From CAMBDR01 sp046597185 (lineage in GTDB: Bacteria > Pseudomonadota > Gammaproteobacteria > Burkholderiales > Burkholderiaceae_D): a stretch of 13,046 bases of DNA. Below, piece by piece: positions 8,516 to 13,046 of the stretch; position 1 is the stretch's first letter, and each line of letters opens with the position of its first letter. The notes below the pieces were generated by a model, which was given only the letters and a program-made list of their open reading frames with translations, did not search any database and was not told the DNA's origin. The position numbers and the translations under genes were made by a program. The stretch is taken from NCBI GenBank assembly GCA_046597185.1, contig JBKJLF010000114.1, positions 1-13,046 on the forward strand, written 5' to 3'.

Positions 8516-8755
8516 TTAGACCGGTAATTGGTTCAAGGGCAGGGGCGCGCAGCCTTCTTCAATCAATACGCCGGTCAGCCCGGTAACTGCCTTTTTCTTG
8601 GCGCGCATGAGTACGTTGCCATCCGGCAGCAGGGCAAAGGTGATTTGGTCGCCCGTTTTTAGGCCGAGGCAGTCAAGGATTTGATCTGGAAGGGTGATTT
8701 GGCCATTGCTGCTCAGGCAGGTGTTGCTGGTGACCTGTGGGTATTCTAATGGCAT
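8516..8755 (-). CDS. AbrB/MazE/SpoVT-like DNA-binding protein
   Basis: 79-residue protein with one swapped-hairpin AbrB fold at about residues 11-54: SSNGQITLPDQILDCLGLK, then GDQITFALLPDGNVLMRAK. This fold forms dimeric DNA-binding regulators and VapB/MazE-type antitoxins. The C-terminal tail (LTGVLIEEGCAPLPLNQL) resembles the toxin-binding tails of such antitoxins, but no PIN or MazF-like toxin gene is adjacent. ATG 8755 has AAGGAA 6 bases upstream; the longer frame to 8821 lacks a site. A weak promoter (TTGCAC at 8821-8816, 17 bp, TAAAGT at 8798-8793) falls between this gene and the terminator of the peptide gene upstream, so it is probably transcribed separately. It is convergent with the amine oxidase. 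A broken paralogue lies at 9320-9639. Confidence 0.75.
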   Translation of the reverse strand: MPLEYPQVTSNTCLSSNGQITLPDQILDCLGLKTGDQITFALLPDGNVLMRAKKKAVTGLTGVLIEEGCAPLPLNQLPV

Positions 8756-8834
8756 GGTGGATTCCTTGAGGGTTAGAATTTTCAGACTGCTTACTTTAGT
8801 CGGAATTGTTGGCTTGTGCAAGGTTTTGGGCGAT

Positions 8835-8874
8835 AAAAAAATCCGACTGCACCAATGACGGTGCCGTCGGATTT
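8835..8874 (-). terminator. Rho-independent terminator of the 27-codon peptide gene
   Basis: Leftward reading gives a stem AAATCCGAC/GTCGGATTT (9 bp), one mismatch, GCACC/GGTGC (5 bp) and a 6-base loop, followed by a T-run of 7 at 8841-8835. Stem and T-tract orientation fit termination of leftward transcription, about 48 bases after the peptide stop. Confidence 0.85.
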
Positions 8875-8921
8875 GTGTTGCTTGATGCTACAAACCAGCG
8901 TGCTGCGCCTGGTGTTTTGGC

Positions 8922-9005
8922 TTAATGCGTTGCTTCGGTAAGATGATTGGTAGGCTCGCTGCCACCACCAACCAGTGCCGCTTCACGTATGGACAATTCT
9001 TGCAT
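8922..9005 (-). CDS. 27-residue double-glycine leader peptide (putative secreted peptide)
   Basis: Tiny ORF encoding MQELSIREAALVGGG followed by SEPTNHLTEATH. The first part matches the class II bacteriocin / double-glycine leader pattern: counting back from the last Gly, G(-1), G(-2), V(-4), A(-7), E(-8), S(-11), L(-12), i.e. LSxxE(L/A)xx(I/V)xGG. Leaders of this type are cut after GG by C39-peptidase ABC transporters during export. The 12-residue core is hydrophilic, lacks Cys, and is too short for a typical bacteriocin, which suggests a signal peptide, a processed small peptide or a decayed precursor. AGGAGA lies 6 bases before the ATG. The gene has its own consensus promoter and strong terminator, so it is expressed alone. 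Transcription-unit evidence is strong; function and processing are inferred, and no transporter or modifying enzyme is in the window. An alternative is that the transcript is mainly a regulatory RNA. Confidence 0.68.
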   Translation of the reverse strand: MQELSIREAALVGGGSEPTNHLTEATH

Positions 9006-9095
9006 AAAGATCTCCTGGCTAAAAAGTTAAATTCGAATGGTTAAGGTAAGTGTTCTTTACTGCGACTGCGTTTTGTTGATTGCTGCGATGGGAGA

Positions 9096-9125
9096 ATTAT
9101 ATATTGCCAAGTGGAAATTTGTCAA
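9096..9125 (-). promoter_or_regulatory. Consensus sigma-70 promoter for the double-glycine peptide
   Basis: Leftward, a perfect TTGACA (9125-9120), an 18-bp spacer and a perfect TATAAT (9101-9096). Expected start near 9089 gives a leader of about 83 bases before the ATG at 9005 and a transcript of about 255 nt ending at the terminator. It is the strongest promoter in the window. Confidence 0.85.
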
Positions 9126-9189
9126 GCGAAATTATTCGATTTTGTTCGGATATTTTCGTGTGGGTTGAAATGGCCTGCTTCTACCCATA

Positions 9190-9236
9190 GCCAGGTCACA
9201 CTTGCAGATATAGCATCAGTCGTGGTTTGACCTGGC
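9190..9236. repeat. Inverted repeat GCCAGGTCA / TGACCTGGC
   Basis: Nine-base perfect arms at 9190-9198 and 9228-9236, separated by 29 bases, lie in the gap between the peptide promoter and the broken AbrB paralogue. There is no T-run. It may be an operator with two half-sites or a weak hairpin. I see nothing else in 9126-9319. Confidence 0.4.
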
Positions 9237-9319
9237 AAGGGCAAACTGGTACAAAACAAGGGCACTTGGCGGCTTTGGTATCAAATGTGGCGGTGGCGTG
9301 GCAACTGAGGCGTGGTGAT

Positions 9320-9639
9320 TTAGAAGGATAATTGTTCGACGGGCAAGGGCGTGCGGCCTTCTTCATACAGCATGCCAGCCAGATCAAGAATCGATTTGTT
9401 TTTGGCGCGCATTGCTTTGGGGATGGTGGTTTGGTCCTTGCTGGGCAGGGCGGTGTCGCAGGCAATACTGCCAAACGTGTATGGCGTCAGTTTGCCTGCG
9501 TTTGCCTGCGTTTGCCTGCGTTTGCCTCTTGTAGCGCCAGCAGCGTATCGTTGATGAATTGCAAGGGCAGATCGGGGTTGTCGGCAATGGCTTGGCTGGG
9601 GTCAATTGGGGCATCAGATAAGTTCAGGGTGTCGGACAT
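9320..9639 (-). pseudogene. Broken AbrB/antitoxin-like paralogue split by a 10-bp tandem repeat
   Basis: Two reading frames make one gene. The 5' part starts at ATG 9639 (GGAAGG 8 bases upstream) and reads MSDTLNLSDAPIDPSQAIAD and on to LLALQEANAGK, then ends at TGA 9489-9487 just after a 10-bp repeat. The 3' part, in another frame, contains KDQTTIPKAMRAKNKSILDL and ends GRTPLPVEQLSF at 9320. Its tail parallels the intact AbrB protein at 8516-8755: MRAKNK/MRAKKK, YEEGRTPLPVEQL/IEEGCAPLPLNQL. One extra repeat copy, or two fewer, restores a single frame of 109 or 99 residues. The TIPKAMR to AKNKS junction also looks like an internal deletion of half of the AbrB hairpin, perhaps by recombination between two MR codon pairs. 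As it stands only a 50-residue peptide is made. Confidence 0.6.
9491..9527. repeat. 10-bp tandem repeat, about 3.7 copies, inside a coding region
   Basis: TTTGCCTGCG occurs at 9491, 9501 and 9511, with a partial fourth copy TTTGCCT at 9521. The unit is not a multiple of 3, so any change in copy number shifts the frame of the leftward gene at 9320-9639. With the present copies the gene is out of frame. Confidence 0.95.
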
Positions 9640-9732
9640 GGTATTGGCCTTCCGTTAAAGTTGAATCAGTTTAATACGTTTTAGCACATTTTTTAACCCT
9701 GTTTTATTGACGATGATTGGCCGCATTGAATT

Positions 9733-10551
9733 TCAGGCTTGACTCCCGGTTGCATCCACATCATCCACCAGGGTGACATAACGCGGGTTGCGTAATTCCA
9801 GCCTTTGCCCCAGCGGGTACAGGTCGCCATCCAGTGCCAGCATGGTTTTGTCTTGAAAGGCGCGGATGACCAAATCATAGGCGGCGGGGTCGAAGGTTGC
9901 TTTTACCCGTTTGGGTTTGCCGTCAATGGTCAGGCGCTGCGTTGCGGTGCCGTTGAATTCTTCCGGCGCACGGCCCTGGTTGACGACAAAGCCTTCGAGT
10001 GGCATATCCAGCCGGGGTTGGTTGCGGCGGAATTCGCGCGCGGCTTCTTCCAGAATGCGGGATGCATCGGCGGTAAAAAACTGGCGCACGTCCGGCTGGT
10101 TTGCTGGCCGCACTCTTGCCCATGCCAAACCCAGTTCAATGCCCCGGCTATGGCGCGCCAGCAGGGCGACGGCTTCGCACAGATTGGCGTTGACGCCAAG
10201 GGCGATGCGCTGCTCGAAGGCGGAAAAATCGTCCGATGTGGCTACTTCGGTCACCGCAGCCTGTAATGCCTGCCAGGATTGCGCCAGCTTTTGCGTTACC
10301 TTGCGGGAAAATGGTTCGTCTTCATCCTGCATGGGGGTGGACAGCGGCGGGCGTTTGAGTGCGGGTGCGACGGGTGATTGGCGTGTGATAACAAAACTGC
10401 CGCGTTCGGTTTGCCCAAGCCGCACCGTTTGCAGGTATTCCACCGCCTCCGCAACCTTGCCCGCGCGGTATAGCGCACGCGGGTGCAAGACTGAGCATGC
10501 CGCCGAGAGCAACATGTTGGCCGCTTTGAAAAAAAATCTTTCGATATTCAA
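9733..10551 (-). CDS. Protein of unknown function, probably 5'-truncated
   Basis: Open for 272 codons from a TTG at 10551; the first ATG is at 10515 (MLLSAACSVLHPRALYRAG). Neither start has a ribosome site, and a stop at 10560-10558 blocks extension, so the original N-terminus has probably been lost. Visible features: an N-terminal helix with RLGQTERGSFVI (about 44-55); a variable Pro-rich linker; a helical middle (about 80-185) with an Ala/Glu/Arg-rich segment; and a C-terminal beta-rich region (about 190-265: EGFVVNQGRAPEEF, TIDGKPKRVKATF, LALDGDLYPLGQRLEL) that reads like a small beta-barrel or OB-like domain. I do not recognise a named family. Codon use is like the left-hand chromosome. 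The truncation point coincides with the start of the rightward gene at 10514 and with the composition change. Confidence 0.6.
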   Translation of the reverse strand: MNIERFFFKAANMLLSAACSVLHPRALYRAGKVAEAVEYLQTVRLGQTERGSFVITRQSPVAPALKRPPLSTPMQDEDEPFSRKVTQKLAQSWQALQAAVTEVATSDDFSAFEQRIALGVNANLCEAVALLARHSRGIELGLAWARVRPANQPDVRQFFTADASRILEEAAREFRRNQPRLDMPLEGFVVNQGRAPEEFNGTATQRLTIDGKPKRVKATFDPAAYDLVIRAFQDKTMLALDGDLYPLGQRLELRNPRYVTLVDDVDATGSQA

Positions 10552-11689
10552 TACAGATCAAGTGAATCGTTACGGATATCGCTTCACTATCGAAGCATTA
10601 GTGTCCTGCCTTAGCCTATCATGGCGGGGCACCCCAATGTTCATCAGCCAAGATTACCACAGGTCAATAGGGTTATCCAGATCGCTAGCCGTGCATTTAC
10701 ACGCGAGCGAAGCTCGCCTGATTGGCATAAGCAACCTGCCAGAAACGGACGAGGAATGCCAAATGTTGGGTGCATGGACGCAGAACTACCTCAACGAGAA
10801 GCTTGGGGATGTAGCCAAAAATGATGAGCAAAGGCTTCGATCTGGAATGGCCGCACACCTATCTCAGTCAGCGATTTTTATAAGTCGTGAGTGCGCTTGC
10901 GTCATTGATCCCGGTATCGCGCGGCGAGCATTTCCTGGCCTGTTTTCGGGGGATGAGACCGACAAACGAAGTTTGGTGTCAGTCCGAAACCTTAAGGAAA
11001 TTGGATCAGGTGTATTTGAAATAGGCGAGTACGCGATTTTTGCACATCGTTATTTTAGGCGCTCACTATCTCAAGTTAATAACCTGAACGGCATTTTTCT
11101 GGAGAAATTGTATAAGCTAAGGGACGTTGATGGTTTGGATGTAAAAATTGCGTTGGATGCGGATAGGATAGGCCTTGCCGACACGTATAGGACACCAATA
11201 GAGCTTGAATACTGGTGGGGGCCGAAATTTGATGACACTCTCGTAAATATTCCTGTTAGCGTAACCTGTCACAAAGCATCCGAGAGAACACGTATGTTCC
11301 ACGGGATCAGTGGTACTCAGTTTTGGTGGCATAAGCAGGGCGGAAAACATTCACTGGAATGCGAAGAGATACGGGACATGCCTACGTTTGGGCACAATAA
11401 TGAAGCCTATGGTTGCCGTTACGTTCATTCAATTGTAAATAAAGACACACAACTTCCCGATCATTTGGATGGCGCAATTCGAGAATATGAACCGGCCGCG
11501 TTTTTGGAGAGGCTTGAAGTTGATATATCGATGGCAGGAAAAAACACACGATATGTCAAGATATGGCGTGTAGACGGGGGGGGGGGGCTTGAACTTTCAA
11601 AATGGAAGGAGCTGATTTGTGATTTCTACAGGGATAATCACTTACCCGGGGGAATACTTATTAGGCGGAAAACACCCGGAGCAGACTAA
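10514..11689 (+). CDS. Conserved-looking protein of unknown function, carries an in-frame G12 tract
   Basis: 391 residues from ATG 10514 (weak GAGAG site); a TTG at 10526 giving MKKNLSIFNTDQ, or ATG 10637, are alternatives. The open frame further left to 9911 is only antisense to the neighbour. I favour a start before NLSIFNTDQVNRYGYRFTIE because that segment already looks like protein. Notable motifs: GTPMFISQDYHRSIGLSRS (about 40-58, with possible Asp/His metal or catalytic residues), IELEYWWGPKFDD, ERTRMFHGISGTQFWWH, and YGCRYVHSIVNKD, followed by KIWRVDGGGGLEL. No signal peptide or membrane segment. Many His, Trp and Tyr residues suggest an enzyme or ligand-binding protein, but I do not recognise the family. 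ATA and AGG codons are common, unlike genes to the left, which points to transfer. A 183-base gap with no convincing gene separates it from the next rightward gene. Confidence 0.75.
   Translation: MLAALKKNLSIFNTDQVNRYGYRFTIEALVSCLSLSWRGTPMFISQDYHRSIGLSRSLAVHLHASEARLIGISNLPETDEECQMLGAWTQNYLNEKLGDVAKNDEQRLRSGMAAHLSQSAIFISRECACVIDPGIARRAFPGLFSGDETDKRSLVSVRNLKEIGSGVFEIGEYAIFAHRYFRRSLSQVNNLNGIFLEKLYKLRDVDGLDVKIALDADRIGLADTYRTPIELEYWWGPKFDDTLVNIPVSVTCHKASERTRMFHGISGTQFWWHKQGGKHSLECEEIRDMPTFGHNNEAYGCRYVHSIVNKDTQLPDHLDGAIREYEPAAFLERLEVDISMAGKNTRYVKIWRVDGGGGLELSKWKELICDFYRDNHLPGGILIRRKTPGAD
11576..11587 (+). repeat. Homopolymer run of 12 G inside a coding sequence
   Basis: Twelve consecutive G encode four Gly codons (RVD-GGGG-LEL) 33 residues before the end of the gene at 10514-11689. 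Long G tracts in coding DNA are prone to slipped-strand mispairing. A change of one base would replace the last 33 residues. The frame is intact in this sequence. Confidence 0.95.
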
Positions 11690-11872
11690 CCAAGGTGGTT
11701 TTACAGACCCATCTGGCAGTAGCCAGCCGAAAAAAACTAGCCCCTCCTTCTGTCGCCGAAGAAGACTCCGCCCACATCGCGGTTTCTTACCATAGTGCGA
11801 GCGATTTTGCAATAGTAGACAGTTGCTCTGTTAATGAGCTTCGATCACCTCATCTTCAACGAGAAGAGGCGC

Positions 11873-12646
11873 ATGAAAATTGTCGAATTTTCTGCAATTG
11901 ACCTTATCCAGTCGATAAACAAAGGGGTTTCGGGGCGAATATTGTTGCATGACGATATTTCTATTGTGGCATTTCAAGACCTTGATATCAATTTTCCGCT
12001 CTTTCTTTTTCAAGGAAATGAGGCACGAAACGATGCAAATTACTCGCTCCGTTGCCTGATCAGCCTTTGTCGCGCTTTTACATCCACAGGAGACCGCCGA
12101 TTCGTTACGGCTAGTATCGGCCTATGTTACGATGAGGTTGTGGTTATTTTCTCCCTCGCGGGTTTCGCATCTGTGCTCGTCAAGTCTTTCGATAACGGAA
12201 TCAGTGAATTCCCATCATGTATCGAAAATGTCGGGGATTGGTGCGCGAAGAGCAAAGCCATTTTACAAACTCAAGAAATTTCGAAATCTGGGCGGTTGAC
12301 AAACGAAATGCAGGGCATGCTAAATTTCTCAGGATGCTTTTATTTCCAACGGCCATTTGCAATTAACGAAGTACTCTCCATTGACGAAAAGGGTTTAATT
12401 TCCGTTAATTTGCCGCCATCTGAGAAGGATACGGCGATGGCACTGCACAGTGGCGCATTGCGTATAGCGGAGGTTGCCCCGGTTAAGAAGCGCCGCTGTT
12501 TGACATGTGGATCAAACTATCTTGATTGCGAATGCTCTGCGTTTCTCGACGAGGAATGTAGCGTATCCCACTGCGCAATTGACTCAATCTCAGGTTTATC
12601 CGGTGCCTTGATTGCATCTCAAGCCGATTTGGCGGCAGTAGATTGA
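11873..12646 (+). CDS. Unknown protein with Cys-rich, zinc-ribbon-like C-terminus
   Basis: 257 residues from ATG 11873, preceded by GAGAAGAGG with short spacing; the frame is open to 11834 but without a better site. The N-terminal 200 residues are a mixed alpha/beta domain with hydrophobic strands (SGRILLHDDISIVAF, EVVVIFSLAGFASVLV) and no recognisable catalytic motif, signal peptide or membrane helix. The C-terminus has Cys at 209, 212, 219, 221, 229 and 234 (CLTCGSNYLDCEC, then ECSVSHC), a spacing that could bind zinc. It follows the unknown gene at 10514-11689 on the same strand, 183 bases apart, with matching atypical codon use, so the two may act together. It overlaps the convergent nucleotidyltransferase by 28 bases. 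I recognise no family. Confidence 0.7.
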   Translation: MKIVEFSAIDLIQSINKGVSGRILLHDDISIVAFQDLDINFPLFLFQGNEARNDANYSLRCLISLCRAFTSTGDRRFVTASIGLCYDEVVVIFSLAGFASVLVKSFDNGISEFPSCIENVGDWCAKSKAILQTQEISKSGRLTNEMQGMLNFSGCFYFQRPFAINEVLSIDEKGLISVNLPPSEKDTAMALHSGALRIAEVAPVKKRRCLTCGSNYLDCECSAFLDEECSVSHCAIDSISGLSGALIASQADLAAVD

Positions 12647-13046
12647 CTAATCGCATCAAGAGCACGGTGAATTTCACCAATTTTGGGTTTTAGCAGTTGC
12701 CCAAGCTTACCGGGTTCAACCGTATGCGGCAAACGGGTTTCAATCGCCCACCAGTCGAACAAGTCACGCGGCGTTAAAGCCCCGCCTCGATAGAATAATT
12801 TTTTTGCCAGCACTTCAGCCACAGGTTCCAGTAGTAAAGGGGGTATCTGCCGATGTTTCGCCAGACAGCTCGAGCAACGACATTCCGACGATAAAATCAA
12901 TCTCCCCTTCAGCATACTTGAGCTTCAACGCGCCCGAATTTTCATCGTTTTCCTTGAGTCCCATTTCAAACCGATCATTTAAGCGCGGCGTAAGGTAACC
13001 AATCCATTGCGGATCACGAATAAACAAGTCGATATCGTCGCTGATA
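12619..13046 (-). pseudogene. AbiEii/AbiGii-type nucleotidyltransferase (toxin family), frameshifted and cut by window edge
   Basis: Leftward frame entering from the right edge reads ISDDIDLFIRDPQWIGYLTP, with the (S)DDIDLFI metal-binding motif of AbiEii-like (DUF1814) nucleotidyltransferases, and runs to GETSADTP. That frame stops at a TGA near 12815. The next frame continues the family sequence: LLLEPVAEVLAKKLFYRGG, then ALTPRDLFDWWAIETRLP (the RDLFD motif), ending QSTAAKSA at 12619. Removing one C from the run of five (G at 12839-12843 on the given strand) joins the halves as ADTPLLLEPV. AbiEii proteins are the toxins of AbiE type IV toxin-antitoxin systems, nucleotidyltransferases acting on their targets. 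No antitoxin gene is visible here; it could lie to the right. Either a real inactivating frameshift or a base-calling error. Confidence 0.72.

Noticed and set aside
9196..9474. 92-codon leftward open frame over the broken AbrB paralogue
   Set aside because: Pro/Cys-rich composition and no ribosome site; the overlapping frame ending PLPVEQLSF matches the intact AbrB tail and is the real coding trace.
9491..9527. CRISPR-like repeat array
   Set aside because: Ten-base units are directly adjacent with no spacers; it is a simple tandem repeat.
9911..10513. Leftward extension of the rightward gene into a 592-codon open frame
   Set aside because: This part is antisense to the leftward gene at 9733-10551, has an Arg/Ser-rich composition typical of shadow frames, and no ribosome site at its start. 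Protein-like sequence begins near 10514.
11695..11901. 68-codon rightward open frame between the two island genes
   Set aside because: Starts at GTG with no ribosome site, shows no recognisable pattern, and overlaps the better-supported start at 11873.
12799..12805. A7 run in the AbiEii-like gene as a programmed -1 slippery site
   Set aside because: It lies downstream of the point where the frame changes, and the needed change is in the opposite sense (+1, or loss of one C at 12839-12843).

Overview
The window reads like a chromosomal piece of a Gram-negative proteobacterium, probably beta- or gamma-proteobacterial. Grounds: an RND efflux pump with a periplasmic adaptor, PlsY-type phospholipid synthesis, a Tat-exported flavoenzyme, and consensus sigma-70 signals. 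I cannot name a genus. The left two thirds look like ordinary chromosome. The right end, from about 10.5 kb, has a different base and codon composition (more A+T, more ATA and AGG codons) and looks like accessory DNA.

Layout. Positions 1-4305, leftward: a two-gene RND efflux operon, adaptor then inner-membrane permease, with the permease C-terminus cut by the window edge. 4556-5185, rightward: plsY. 5213-5440, leftward: a small two-helix membrane protein. 5646-6440, rightward: a dimethylargininase (DDAH) with its catalytic Cys and His. 6441-6821: no intact gene, only a short degraded leftward reading frame and a possible promoter. 6822-8456, rightward: a Tat-dependent flavin amine oxidase.

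8516-9640, leftward: a cluster of small elements. An intact 79-residue AbrB/MazE-like DNA-binding protein lies downstream of a complete miniature transcription unit: consensus -35 and -10 boxes, a good ribosome binding site, a 27-codon ORF and a strong terminator. The 27-residue product carries a textbook double-glycine (class II bacteriocin type) leader followed by a 12-residue core. Upstream lies a broken AbrB-like paralogue interrupted by a 10-bp tandem repeat whose copy number sets the reading frame.

9733-10551, leftward: a protein of unknown function that appears to have lost its 5' end. At about 10.51-10.56 kb the composition changes. Two rightward genes of unknown function follow (10514-11689 and 11873-12646); the first contains a run of 12 G inside its coding sequence and the second ends in a Cys-rich, zinc-ribbon-like tail. 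They converge on a frameshifted AbiEii-type nucleotidyltransferase (toxin family) that runs off the right edge.

The strongest candidates for something undescribed are the stand-alone 27-residue double-glycine peptide gene and the pair of unknown genes in the right-hand island. Evidence for the peptide is strong as a transcription unit. Its function, and its processing by a C39 peptidase transporter, are inference, because no such transporter is in the window.
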